A stretch of 64,000 bases of DNA from UBA6109 sp964506465. GTDB lineage: Bacteria; Desulfobacterota; Syntrophia; Syntrophales; UBA6109. Under the pieces are notes generated by a model. It worked only from the letters and a program-made list of their open reading frames with translations, searched no databases and had not been told where the DNA came from. The translations under genes were made by a program, and so were the position numbers. The DNA lies in the NCBI GenBank assembly GCA_964506465.1, contig CAZDLM010000009.1, positions 1 to 64,000 on the forward strand, in the 5' to 3' direction. Below, piece after piece: positions 17,008-25,659 of this stretch; within the stretch, counting starts at the first letter, position 1, and every line of letters starts with the position of its first letter.

Positions 17008-17241
17008 TTACTTGGCTGCGGGGGCTGCAGGAGCGGGCGCTGCCGGTGCTGCCGGCGCTGCCGCCGTCGTTCCAGCCGCAGGCGCTGCCTCGGTCGTTCC
17101 GGCCGCAGGCGCGGGCGCGGGGGCCTCGGTCTTCGCAGGCTCCGCGGGTTTCTGCTCCTCCGCCTTCTTGCATCCGACGACTGCAAAAGAGAACGTCACC
17201 AAAACAAGAAGAGAAAGGATAATAGCCATTACTTTCTTCAT
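17008..17241 (-). CDS. Small Ala/Pro-rich lipoprotein
   Basis: 77 residues. A signal peptide (MKKVMAIILSLLVLVTFSFA) runs into a lipobox-like VVGC at about residues 21-24, so the mature protein would be lipid-anchored at Cys24. The mature part is only an Ala/Pro/Thr-rich tract with the near-repeats PAAGTTEAAPAAGTTAAAPAA, a low-complexity linker without a domain. AAAGGAGG precedes the start. It has its own promoter and terminator. It may be a small structural spacer of the cell envelope; the function is unknown. Confidence 0.75.
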   Translation of the reverse strand: MKKVMAIILSLLVLVTFSFAVVGCKKAEEQKPAEPAKTEAPAPAPAAGTTEAAPAAGTTAAAPAAPAAPAPAAPAAK

Positions 17242-17310
17242 CGCATGTTACCTCCTTTCAAAGATTTGCCGCCGCCGGAAAACTTCTTCCCGATGCGGCA
17301 AGCGGCGCAA

Positions 17311-17338
17311 AAAATACGCTTTTTTTTCGCCTTGTCAA
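17311..17338 (-). promoter_or_regulatory. Sigma70-type promoter of the lipoprotein gene
   Basis: On the minus strand, TTGACA (17333-17338), 16-base A-rich spacer, TATTTT (17311-17316). Confidence 0.6.
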
Positions 17339-17457
17339 GAGATTTTTATCGCGTTATAAGGTGCCCGGAAAGTCGCGGCAATTGAAGCTCTCCGGAGCTC
17401 GATCAGAAGAATCTTCGATCCCCAGAGAAGGGATCTCAAACATGATTCGCTCGCTCA

Positions 17458-17477
17458 CCCCGCAGCACGCTGCGGGG
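17458..17477. repeat. Short palindrome at the 5' end of the hydantoinase gene
   Basis: CCCCGCAG and CTGCGGGG around a CACG loop, embedded in the flanking near-repeats CGCTCGCTCA and GCGCTCGCTG. It looks like a REP-type element inserted at the start of the gene and bears on which start codon is real. Confidence 0.5.
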
Positions 17478-17498
17478 AATGCGCTCGCTGATGGATTC

Positions 17499-19163
17499 AT
17501 GATCCTGGGCATTGATGTCGGCGGCACGCACACGGACGCCGTTCTACTCGAGAACTTCCAAATCAAGCACAAGGTCAAGGTTCCTACCGAAGAGAATCTC
17601 CTTGTCCCCCTCCTGAAGGCGACGTCCGAACTCTTCCGAGGTGAAGACCCGAAGAAACTTCAGCGCGTGGTCCTCAGCACGACCATTTCGACCAATGCCA
17701 TCGTCCAGCAGAAAACCGAGAGAGTGGGGATCGTCCTCATTCCCGGCCCGGGCCTTCCCCCCACGCTCCTGCCCGCACTTCCGGATGCCCACGTTCTGCC
17801 GGGCTATCTGAACCATCGCGGCATCGAGGTGGAGGCCGTCGACCCGCTGCAGCTGGAAGATCTGAAGGCCCGTTTCCGCCGGGAAGGGATCCGTCATTTG
17901 GGCATTGTGGGCAAATTCTCCACCCGCAATCCCCGCCAGGAACTGGCCGTGCTCGAGAGAATGAAGGATGCCGCGGATCACGTCTCGGTCGGACACCGGC
18001 TCTCAGGCCATCTCAACTTCCCGCGGCGCGTCTCCACAACGTACCTGAACGCGTCCGTCTGGAAGATCTATCGGCATTTCGTGGGACAGGTTCTCGCCTT
18101 TGTCCGTGAAAGGGCTCTGGATGTGCCGATCTACATCCTGAAGGCGGACGGCGGAGCCTTCGAAATCGGTCAGTCGGCGGAATACCCGGTGCAGACCATC
18201 CTCTCGGGACCGGCGGCGAGCGTGATGGGCATTCTTCACGCAACCGGCGGCAAGGAGGATGCCGTCGCCCTCGACATCGGGGGCACGACGACGGACATCG
18301 CGATCTTCGCCGACGGCGTTCCCCTCCTGGAGGCATTCGGCGTCACCATCGAAGGGCACAAGACTCTCATCCGCGGCCTGCGGACGAAATCGATCGGCGT
18401 CGGCGGTGACAGCGCCGTGCGCTATGCGGACGGAAGGCTTCAGGTTGGCCCGGTCCGCGAGGGTCCGGCCGCAGCCATGGGCGGCCCGTGCCCGACGCCT
18501 ACGGACGCCATGATCGTTCTGAACCTTGCCTCTCTCGGGAACCGGCAAGGCGCGGAGGCGGCCATCCGATCCCTCGCCGAGAATATGGGCGTCTCCGTCC
18601 CGCAGGCGGCGCAGGCCGTCTTTGACGAGACCTGCCGGAAGATCGCCGCCAGCGTGGAGGAGGAAATCGCGGCCATCAACAACAAGCCCGTCTACACGAT
18701 CCACGAGCTGCTGGAAGGCAAGAAGCTTGATCCCAGGAAGCTGTTCGTTATCGGCGGTCCCGCTCCGGCAATCGCCAGCAATCTCGGGCGCCTCCTCGGT
18801 TGCACCCCGATAGTGCCGGAGCATGCCGAAGTCGCCAACGCCGTCGGCGCCGCCTTGGCGAGGACAACGGCGGAACTCACCGTGCACGCGGACACTGAAC
18901 GCAGGACCCTCAGCGTCGTGGAAGAGGGAATCCTGATCGACATCCCCCCGACGTTCTCGCGGGATGACGCCGTCCGGATCGGCCGTGAAAAGCTGCGGGA
19001 GAAGGCGATCCGCATGGGGGCGGCTGAGACGGACCTCGACATCGAGGTCATCGAAGACCAGACCTTCAATATGGTCCGCGAATACTGCACGACGGGAAGA
19101 AACATCCGCATCAAACTTCAGATCAAGCCCGGATTCGTCAAGGGGCGTGCAGAGGGGAAGTAG
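17499..19163 (+). CDS. Hydantoinase/oxoprolinase family protein, HyuA-like subunit
   Basis: 554 residues beginning MILGIDVGGTHTDAVLL, the phosphate-1 loop of the ASKHA ATPase fold. The second ATP-binding motif ALDIGGTTTDIAIFADG (about residue 257) and SGPAASVMG are also in place. HyuA/OplA relatives carry out ATP-dependent opening of cyclic amides or related carboxylations, usually with a HyuB partner. No hyuB gene is adjacent; the next genes are an HDAC-like hydrolase two bases away and a CMD protein. ATG 17442 has a better ribosome site (AGAAGGG) but would translate through a REP-like palindrome, so 17499 is preferred with reservation. Confidence 0.8.
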   Translation: MILGIDVGGTHTDAVLLENFQIKHKVKVPTEENLLVPLLKATSELFRGEDPKKLQRVVLSTTISTNAIVQQKTERVGIVLIPGPGLPPTLLPALPDAHVLPGYLNHRGIEVEAVDPLQLEDLKARFRREGIRHLGIVGKFSTRNPRQELAVLERMKDAADHVSVGHRLSGHLNFPRRVSTTYLNASVWKIYRHFVGQVLAFVRERALDVPIYILKADGGAFEIGQSAEYPVQTILSGPAASVMGILHATGGKEDAVALDIGGTTTDIAIFADGVPLLEAFGVTIEGHKTLIRGLRTKSIGVGGDSAVRYADGRLQVGPVREGPAAAMGGPCPTPTDAMIVLNLASLGNRQGAEAAIRSLAENMGVSVPQAAQAVFDETCRKIAASVEEEIAAINNKPVYTIHELLEGKKLDPRKLFVIGGPAPAIASNLGRLLGCTPIVPEHAEVANAVGAALARTTAELTVHADTERRTLSVVEEGILIDIPPTFSRDDAVRIGREKLREKAIRMGAAETDLDIEVIEDQTFNMVREYCTTGRNIRIKLQIKPGFVKGRAEGK

Positions 19164-19164
19164 T

Positions 19165-20478
19165 ATGGACAAGCGGAAACGAAAAACCGGCCTCGTTTTC
19201 TTCCCTGCCTTCGACTGGGCCATATCGCCTTCCCACCCGGAGCGGGAAGAGCGGCTCCTCTATACGCAGGATCAGGTCTTCGAAGAGGGGCTCCTCGACT
19301 TCGACAACATCATCGAGTATAAACCCGGCCTGGTGAGCGACGCGCAGATCGATCGCGCCCACATCTGCGTTCCCGATGCGGCCGGCGTCGCCACCGAGTC
19401 GCACCGGATCTCCGCGGGCGGGGCGATCACGGCGGCGGACAAGGTGATGAAGAAGGAAGTCGACAACGCCTTCGCACTCGTGCGGCCGCCGGGACACCAC
19501 GCCATGCTCGTCGTGCATGGGGCCCGTGGCTTCTGCAACGTCAACATCGAAGCGATCATGATCGAGCACATCCGCGCGCAGTACGGCGTGCGGAAGATCG
19601 CCGTCATCGACACGGACTGCCACCACGGTGACGGGACGCAGGACATCTACTGGAACGATCCGGACACCTTGTGCATCTCCATCCACCAGGACGGCCGTAC
19701 GCTTTATCCGGGCACGGGGTTTCGCGAGGAATTCGGCGGCCCCAACGCACTGGGGACGACGATCAACGTCCCGCTCCCGCCCCGGACGTCGGATGAGGGC
19801 TTCCTCTACGTGCTGGACAACGTCATCCTTCCCATCCTCGGCGAATTTCAGCCGGAGATCGTGATCAACTCGGCCGGGCAGGACAATCACTACACCGATC
19901 CCATTACGAATATGCGGTTCAGCGCCCAGGGGTATGCCCTGCTCAACGAAAAGCTCGCCCCCGACATCGCCGTCCTGGAAGGGGGCTACTCCATCGAAAA
20001 GGCGCTGCCCTACGTGAACGTCGGCATCATCCTGGCCATGGCGGGCCTGGATTACAGCTCCGTGCGCGAACCCGATTTCGACCCCCTGTCGCTGCGGCAA
20101 TCCGATGAGATCCGGCGGACGATCGAGGCGGAGTCCCGGGCCGTTATGGAACTCTGGGAACGGCGGAACGAACTGAAGGACGAAGTTGCCGGCGGTGCCC
20201 GTTATGTCAAACGCAAGAAGCAGATCTTCTACGACACCGACGGGATCCGCGAATACCAGGAAGAAACGGTCCGCGTCTGCAGCGCTTGCGGCGGGCTCGT
20301 GATGATCGACTCCATCGCCGATACGGGTAACCGCATCTACGCCGTCATCCTCCCCCGCCATGTCTGCCCGGAATGCCGGGAAAACGGCGAAGTCATCTAC
20401 AACCGCATCGGCAAGGGACAGTACCGCCACATCTACTTTCAGGACAAGGACAACGACGTCTTCCAGGTCAAACCGTAG
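19165..20478 (+). CDS. HDAC/acetylpolyamine-amidohydrolase-like deacetylase with C-terminal zinc ribbon
   Basis: 437 residues. Residues ~1-310 form a histone-deacetylase-superfamily domain: the catalytic His pair in VRPPGHHAML, the zinc ligands Asp and His in IDTDCHHGDGTQ, the third Asp in SAGQDNHYTDP and the late glycine loop LEGGYS are all present, so it should be active. The last ~95 residues are extra: a charged helix, then CSACGG and CPECRENG, which look like a zinc ribbon. The substrate is unknown (acetylated polyamine, protein lysine or small molecule). The ribosome site GAGGGG precedes the ATG, which follows the HyuA stop by one base. Confidence 0.85.
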   Translation: MDKRKRKTGLVFFPAFDWAISPSHPEREERLLYTQDQVFEEGLLDFDNIIEYKPGLVSDAQIDRAHICVPDAAGVATESHRISAGGAITAADKVMKKEVDNAFALVRPPGHHAMLVVHGARGFCNVNIEAIMIEHIRAQYGVRKIAVIDTDCHHGDGTQDIYWNDPDTLCISIHQDGRTLYPGTGFREEFGGPNALGTTINVPLPPRTSDEGFLYVLDNVILPILGEFQPEIVINSAGQDNHYTDPITNMRFSAQGYALLNEKLAPDIAVLEGGYSIEKALPYVNVGIILAMAGLDYSSVREPDFDPLSLRQSDEIRRTIEAESRAVMELWERRNELKDEVAGGARYVKRKKQIFYDTDGIREYQEETVRVCSACGGLVMIDSIADTGNRIYAVILPRHVCPECRENGEVIYNRIGKGQYRHIYFQDKDNDVFQVKP

Positions 20479-20508
20479 AGGCAACGCAAACTCGGAAAGG
20501 AAATCTCC

Positions 20509-20910
20509 ATGGACGAAAACGAACGCAGGAAACGAACGCAGGAAACAGCGCAGAAGCTCTTCGCGGGCGGCATCAAGATGGATCCTCCCTACAAAACCTG
20601 GAAGGAGTTCGACCGGGAACTCGCCAACGACTTTTCGATGTTCATCACGGGGAATCTCTATTCCCGGCAGGTCCTGTCCCTTCCGGAGCGGCAGATGGTT
20701 GTCTGCGGAATGCTGGCCGCACTTCGGGCCGGAGGAGAACTCCGTCTTCATGTAAACGCCGCTCTGAACGTCGGGTGCGACCCCAGAAAACTCGCGGAGG
20801 TCTTCTTTCAGCTTGCCACCTATGCCGGCATGCCGGCGGTGAACGAGGCCCTGGCCATATACCGGGACGTGCTGAAAGAACGCGGCGAGTGGCCGCTCGC
20901 TCCGGCATAA
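20509..20910 (+). CDS. Carboxymuconolactone decarboxylase (CMD) family protein
   Basis: 133 residues with the all-helical CMD pattern: FSMFITGNLYSR, LPERQMVVCGMLAALRAGGELRLHVNAALNVGC (conserved E and H near residues 81-85) and EVFFQLATYAGMPAVNEAL. It lacks the C-x-x-C of AhpD-type peroxidases, which fits the decarboxylase-like rather than the peroxidase branch. It sits 30 bp after the HDAC-like gene with its own ribosome site (AAAGGAAA), and probably forms an operon with the HyuA and HDAC genes. Substrate unknown. Confidence 0.8.
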   Translation: MDENERRKRTQETAQKLFAGGIKMDPPYKTWKEFDRELANDFSMFITGNLYSRQVLSLPERQMVVCGMLAALRAGGELRLHVNAALNVGCDPRKLAEVFFQLATYAGMPAVNEALAIYRDVLKERGEWPLAPA

Positions 20911-21049
20911 GGATTCCGCTCCGTTTCTTCGTTCAGCGCACCGCGGCCGGGAACCGGTCCCGGCTGCAGTGGCACTTCGCCCGGTTCCATTTCGGAGCTA
21001 TTCTTCTGCATCTTCTTCCATCCCTCCTCGTCCGCCTCTGCGGCCTCAT

Positions 21050-21077
21050 TTGACATTCTCCGGACCGTCATTAACAT
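21050..21077 (+). promoter_or_regulatory. Candidate promoter of msrA
   Basis: TTGACA (21050-21055), 16-base spacer, TAACAT (21072-21077), 38 bases upstream of the msrA start. The -10 matches four of six positions. Confidence 0.4.
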
Positions 21078-21115
21078 TAAAATCGATGCTGACACGTAGT
21101 CCGATGGAGGGTCCT

Positions 21116-21742
21116 ATGAAAAGATGGGTCCTGCTCATAATCATACTGTTTGCAGCGGGAAGTCTGCTCCTGGGCAGTGCACAAGGGGAGGCAAAGAAAA
21201 ATATGGAGAAGACCAATATCGCTGCCGAAACGGCGATCTTTGCGGGCGGCTGCTTCTGGTGCATCGAAGCGGATCTTGAGAAAGTCCCGGGCGTTGTCAG
21301 TGTGATTTCCGGCTACACCGGCGGCACCGGCGAAAATCCCACCTATGAGAATTACGCAAGCACTGGCCACGTGGAAGCCGTTGAAATCCGCTACGATCCC
21401 GCAAAGGTCTCCTACGGGCAGTTGCTCGATTTCTTCTGGCGGCACATGGATCCGACGGACGCGGGCGGTCAGTTCGTAGACCGCGGGCCTCAGTATCGCG
21501 GCGCGATCTTCTATTTGAATGAAGAACAGCGCGTCCTTGCGGAAAAATCGAAGGCGGAACTGGCGAAATCGGGACGGTTCGATAGACCGGTCGTCACGGA
21601 GATCCTGAAGGCGGGGAGGTTTTATCCTGCCGAAGAGTATCACCAGGATTATTACAAGAAGAATCCCCTGCGGTACAAGTTCTACAGGAGCGGATCGGGA
21701 CGCGACAGCTTCCTGAAGAAGGCGTGGGGCGGGAAGAAGTGA
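21116..21742 (+). CDS. msrA: Peptide-methionine (S)-S-oxide reductase MsrA, exported form
   Basis: 208 residues. The N-terminal ~25 residues form a signal peptide or membrane anchor (KRWVLLIIILFAAGSLLLG), so the enzyme should work outside the cytoplasm. The catalytic motif is GGCFWCIEAD (nucleophile Cys near residue 46). Further family motifs are GYTGG, YENYASTGHVEAVEIRYDP and EEYHQDYYKKNP. It repairs methionine-S-sulfoxide in proteins, which in an anaerobe suggests defence of envelope proteins against occasional oxygen. GGAGGG lies four to five bases before the ATG. Confidence 0.92.
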   Translation: MKRWVLLIIILFAAGSLLLGSAQGEAKKNMEKTNIAAETAIFAGGCFWCIEADLEKVPGVVSVISGYTGGTGENPTYENYASTGHVEAVEIRYDPAKVSYGQLLDFFWRHMDPTDAGGQFVDRGPQYRGAIFYLNEEQRVLAEKSKAELAKSGRFDRPVVTEILKAGRFYPAEEYHQDYYKKNPLRYKFYRSGSGRDSFLKKAWGGKK

Positions 21743-21824
21743 AATGGAGCGGGCGTCCCGCGGATGAATCTCGAGGCCTGCGTCGAAAAGCCCGCGGCAC
21801 CGCAAGAGGAAACGGGAGGATTTG

Positions 21825-22739
21825 ATGGGTGACATCAGGAATATCCGCAGAATCCTGAAGGGAAGACCGACCCTGGAGGGGGCGGGCGTCCACCTCAAGA
21901 GGGTGTTCGGAAACAGCCACGTGCCGCTGTTCGACCCTTTTCTGCTGCTCGACGATTTCCGTTCCGACCATCCGGATCACTACCTGAAAGGCTTCCCCTG
22001 GCATCCGCACCGGGGCATCGAGACCATCACCTATATGATCCGCGGCCACGTCGAGCATGGCGACAGCATGGGCAACCGCGGAGTCGTCGGCGCGGGCGAC
22101 GTTCAGTGGATGACCGCCGGCAGCGGGGTCATCCATCAGGAAATGCCCAAGGGGGATGCGAAGGGATCGATGGGAGGATTTCAGCTTTGGGCAAACCTGC
22201 CCCGGTCTCACAAGATGATGGCGCCCCGCTACCGGGACGTGCGCGAGAGCACGGTTCCCGAAGCGGTCCTGGAAGGCGGCGTCCGCGTCAAGGTCATCTG
22301 CGGGTCGGCTGGCGGCCTGCAGGGCCCGGTCCGGGATATTGTCATCGATCCTGAATATCTGGATATCACCGTTCCGGCGGGGAGGGAATTCCTCCATCCG
22401 ACGAGGCGCGGGCATACCGTCCTGGCCTATGTCATCAAGGGAAAAGGATTCTTCTGTCCGGACCGGCAGCCCTTTTCGCATGAGATCGAGGAAGACAGCT
22501 ACTTCGACATGAAGGGGAGCGCCTCCGTCGGCAACGGGATGCTCGTCCTCTTCAGCGACGGCGATGAGGTCTCCGTCGCGACGGAAGAGGATCCGATTCG
22601 ATTCCTGCTCGTCTCCGGCCGCCCCATCGGAGAGCCGGTGGCCTGGTACGGCCCCATCGTGATGAATACGCAGGAAGAACTGCGGGTTGCTTTCGCAGAA
22701 TATCAGAACGGCACGTTCATCAAAGAGCGCGAGAAGTAG
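21825..22739 (+). CDS. Pirin family protein
   Basis: 304 residues with the bicupin pirin plan. The N-terminal metal-binding cupin shows FPWHPHRGIETITYMIRG (two His and a Glu) and WMTAGSGVIHQEMP; the C-terminal cupin carries VLAYVIKGKGFF. Some pirins act as quercetin dioxygenases, others as redox-sensing cofactors; which applies here is unknown. ATG 21825 follows GGGAGGA by five bases and a TTG at 21822 is the alternative. It sits between msrA and a metallophosphoesterase gene. Confidence 0.9.
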   Translation: MGDIRNIRRILKGRPTLEGAGVHLKRVFGNSHVPLFDPFLLLDDFRSDHPDHYLKGFPWHPHRGIETITYMIRGHVEHGDSMGNRGVVGAGDVQWMTAGSGVIHQEMPKGDAKGSMGGFQLWANLPRSHKMMAPRYRDVRESTVPEAVLEGGVRVKVICGSAGGLQGPVRDIVIDPEYLDITVPAGREFLHPTRRGHTVLAYVIKGKGFFCPDRQPFSHEIEEDSYFDMKGSASVGNGMLVLFSDGDEVSVATEEDPIRFLLVSGRPIGEPVAWYGPIVMNTQEELRVAFAEYQNGTFIKEREK

Positions 22740-22758
22740 GCGGAGAAACGGACACCCC

Positions 22759-23958
22759 ATGATCTTCGGTTTGACCTTCTCGTCGCTGCGGCTGCTGATC
22801 CTCTCGCTTGCGGCTCTGGCCCAGATCTATCTGTTTTATCGCGCCCGGAGGGCGATCCGATCGCTGCATCGCTCCAATCGTTTCAAGTCCCTGGCCGTCT
22901 TTGGAACGGGAGTCGCCATTTTTCTTCTTTTCGCGGTGAACCTTTACGTCCTCTTCCGGCCCATTCCCTGGGCTTACCCGTCCACGGCGGCCCAGATCGG
23001 CTTCTTCTATCCCCCGGCGATCTGGGGACTGGGATCGGTCTTCTCCGCGCTGCTTCTCCTGCTCTCCCAGATTGCCGGCGGGATCGCGCGGTTCACCGCG
23101 CATCTCCTGAGAAGAATCGCCTGCCGTGCGACCGCCGCCGCGCCCGATGCAGCACGGCGCAGTTTTCTGCAGGCCGGCGCGGGCGCGCTTTTCGCGGCGC
23201 CGATTCTCCTGTCCGGTTATGGCGCCGCCTACGCCGGCAGGAAGGGCGGCGTCCAGGAGCTCGCCATCCCCTTCGGGCGCCCCCTGCGCGTCGTCCAACT
23301 CACCGATCTTCACGCGGGCGTTTACATGAACCGCGAGCAGCTCCGCTGCTACGCCGACAGGGTCATCTCGCTGCAGCCCGATCTTTTCGTCCTCACCGGA
23401 GACTACGTCTCGAACGCCCTGTCCTTTCTTCCCGGCTGCCTGGAGGAAATGGCGCGGATCCGTGCCCGTTACGGCACCTTCGCGACGCTGGGCAACCATG
23501 AGCACTGGTACGCGGGTCTCGGCGAACTTCGCCGGATTTTCCGGAAGAGCGGCATTCCCCTTCTCAACAACGAGCACCGGGTGATCCCGACCGAACGGGG
23601 CTCCTTCGCCGTCGCCGGCGTCGACGACCTCCGCAACGGCGACCCGGACCTGGATGCGGCCCTGCAAGGCATCGGCCCTTCCGTTCCCACCCTCCTCCTG
23701 TCGCATCGGCCGGAAATCTTTCCCGAGGCGGCGGGACGGGGGATCCCGCTGACTCTGTCGGGCCACTACCACGGAGGCCAGATCAAGATCGGCCTGCCCG
23801 GCGGCGGGGTCAGCCTGGCCCATCTGCGGACCCCCTATCCCGAAGGCCTGTACCGCATCGGCGATTCCCGCCTTTACGTCAGCCGCGGGATCGGCACCAC
23901 CTTCACCCCGGTGCGTCTGAACGCACCGCCGGAAGTCACCCTCATCGAATTGACGTAA
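22759..23958 (+). CDS. Membrane-anchored metallophosphoesterase (YkuE/LpxG-like)
   Basis: 399 residues. About four N-terminal transmembrane helices (residues 5-115) lead to an RRSFLQAGAGALF segment near residue 134, which resembles a twin-arginine signal inside the protein. The catalytic domain carries the full calcineurin-type metal set: TDLHAG, TGDYVSN, LGNHEHWY, LSHRPE and SGHYHGGQ. Related proteins hydrolyse membrane-phospholipid or UDP-sugar pyrophosphates such as UDP-diacylglucosamine. The start is the ATG 19 bp after the pirin stop. Confidence 0.85.
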   Translation: MIFGLTFSSLRLLILSLAALAQIYLFYRARRAIRSLHRSNRFKSLAVFGTGVAIFLLFAVNLYVLFRPIPWAYPSTAAQIGFFYPPAIWGLGSVFSALLLLLSQIAGGIARFTAHLLRRIACRATAAAPDAARRSFLQAGAGALFAAPILLSGYGAAYAGRKGGVQELAIPFGRPLRVVQLTDLHAGVYMNREQLRCYADRVISLQPDLFVLTGDYVSNALSFLPGCLEEMARIRARYGTFATLGNHEHWYAGLGELRRIFRKSGIPLLNNEHRVIPTERGSFAVAGVDDLRNGDPDLDAALQGIGPSVPTLLLSHRPEIFPEAAGRGIPLTLSGHYHGGQIKIGLPGGGVSLAHLRTPYPEGLYRIGDSRLYVSRGIGTTFTPVRLNAPPEVTLIELT

Positions 23959-23999
23959 CAGGATGGCAGAAAACGCCGCGATGTCCGCGTGTCCGACCC

Positions 24000-25649
24000 T
24001 TACAGGGACGAGGCCAGATCCTTCCCCGATATCCGGTTGAGGATGAAGAGGGGGACGAGGACGGAGATGATGAGGATGGTGGCATAGGCGGAGGCGGGGC
24101 CGAAATCGCCGCTGCCGATGCGCTGGAAGACCTCGACGGTCATCGTGGCCCAGGGCCCGTAGTACAGGACGATGGTGGAGCTCAGTTCCGCCAGGGTCGT
24201 CACCCACATGATGATCGCGCCGGTGATGATCCCGGGCATCATGATGGGGATGATCACCTTGATGAAAGATTTGACCGGGGGGACGCCCAGATTGATGGAC
24301 GCCTCCTCGATGGAAATATCGATCTGCTGCAGGAGCGACGATGTCGTCTTGATCGAATAGGGGACCTTGCGGATGAAGTACGCGAGGACCAGGATCATCC
24401 AGGTGCCGGTAAGGACCACGATCCCCTTGTTGTAGGCGGCGGCCAGGGCGATGCCCTGAACGGTGCCGGCGATCGCCAGGGGGAGCATCACGAGGATATC
24501 GAGCAGGTAACTCACGGCGCCACGCCTGCGGACCAGGAGATAACTCACGACGACGCCGAAGAGAATGCCGATCAGCGTCGCCGTCGTGGCCAGGAAGAAA
24601 GAATTGATGATCGGACGCGGTGCGATCGTGAAGGCCCGGATGAAATTCTCCAGACTGAACTGGCCGAAATACATGACGGGCCCCTGGGTTTTCGTGATCG
24701 AAGAGACGATGACGACGGCAAAGGGGAAGAGGGCCACAAAGACCACCCCCGCACAGAAGAGCCAGATCAGGAAGGTGGGAAGCGGCCGCAGGCGTTTCAC
24801 TGCCAGCGGATTCAAGGATGACATCGCGTAGCTCTTTCTCTCGATCCAATATTTTTGAAAGAGCGTCAGGGCGAGCGTGATCGCCAGCAGCACCATGCTC
24901 AGCGCCCCCGCCATGGCGGGATTGCCTCCCAGTTCGCTGATGAATTCGTTGTAGGCCTGCACGGAAAGCACCCGGAAATCTTCACCGATCAGGACCGGCA
25001 CGCCGAAGTTTTCGATGCACAGGTAAAAAACGATCAGGGCGCCGGAGAGGATGGCGGGGCTGATGACCGGCAGGGTCACGGTGAAAAAGACGCGTAAACG
25101 GCCGGCGCCGAGATTGGTCGCCGCCTCCTCCAGAGAGCGGTCAATGGCGTTGATGGCGGCCGACACCATCAGGAATACGAAGGGGAAGAACTGCAGCGTG
25201 AAGACCAGGACGATGCCCTTCCAGCCGTAGATATTCGGCATTTCCAGGCCGAGGGGCTGGAAGATCTTGGCGAACAGGCCGTTTCGTCCCAGCAGGATCA
25301 GCCAGGCCTCGGCGCCGATAAACGTCGGAAGGATCAGGGGCAGCGTGCCCAGGGTCTTGATGAGGTTCTTTCCCGGAATATGGTAGCGGGAAAGGAAGAA
25401 GGCGAACGGGATGCCGATGACGAGCGCAAAGAAGGTCGCCAGCGTACTGACGAAGAGACTGTTCTTCAGGCAACGCAGATAATAAGGATAGTGGAAGAAC
25501 GTCGCGTAGCTCTTCAGAGAAAAGAGGCCGGTCTCCGGGTTGATGAAGCTGGCCTTGAAGATAAAAATGATCGGATAGACGACGGCGAAGAAAAGGATCG
25601 CGAAGATCAGAACCAGGATCACGTTCCACGCCTGAAAATACTTGCCCAA
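24000..25649 (-). CDS. Fe(III)-type ABC transporter permease (fused two-domain, FbpB/AfuB-like)
   Basis: About 549 residues and roughly twelve helices forming two fused permease halves. Each half has an EAA loop for contact with the ATPase: EEAATNLGAGRLRVFFTVTLP and EEASINLGVPPVKSFIKVIIP. This fused layout is typical of FbpB/SfuB iron permeases. A TTG at 25649 with AAGGGGAG six to seven bases upstream, 11 bases past the ATPase stop, is taken as the start. The longer ATG start (25766) would overlap the ATPase gene by over 100 bp and add a non-conserved leader. Confidence 0.85.
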   Translation of the reverse strand: MGKYFQAWNVILVLIFAILFFAVVYPIIFIFKASFINPETGLFSLKSYATFFHYPYYLRCLKNSLFVSTLATFFALVIGIPFAFFLSRYHIPGKNLIKTLGTLPLILPTFIGAEAWLILLGRNGLFAKIFQPLGLEMPNIYGWKGIVLVFTLQFFPFVFLMVSAAINAIDRSLEEAATNLGAGRLRVFFTVTLPVISPAILSGALIVFYLCIENFGVPVLIGEDFRVLSVQAYNEFISELGGNPAMAGALSMVLLAITLALTLFQKYWIERKSYAMSSLNPLAVKRLRPLPTFLIWLFCAGVVFVALFPFAVVIVSSITKTQGPVMYFGQFSLENFIRAFTIAPRPIINSFFLATTATLIGILFGVVVSYLLVRRRGAVSYLLDILVMLPLAIAGTVQGIALAAAYNKGIVVLTGTWMILVLAYFIRKVPYSIKTTSSLLQQIDISIEEASINLGVPPVKSFIKVIIPIMMPGIITGAIIMWVTTLAELSSTIVLYYGPWATMTVEVFQRIGSGDFGPASAYATILIISVLVPLFILNRISGKDLASSL

Positions 25650-25659
25650 GGCGCTCCCC

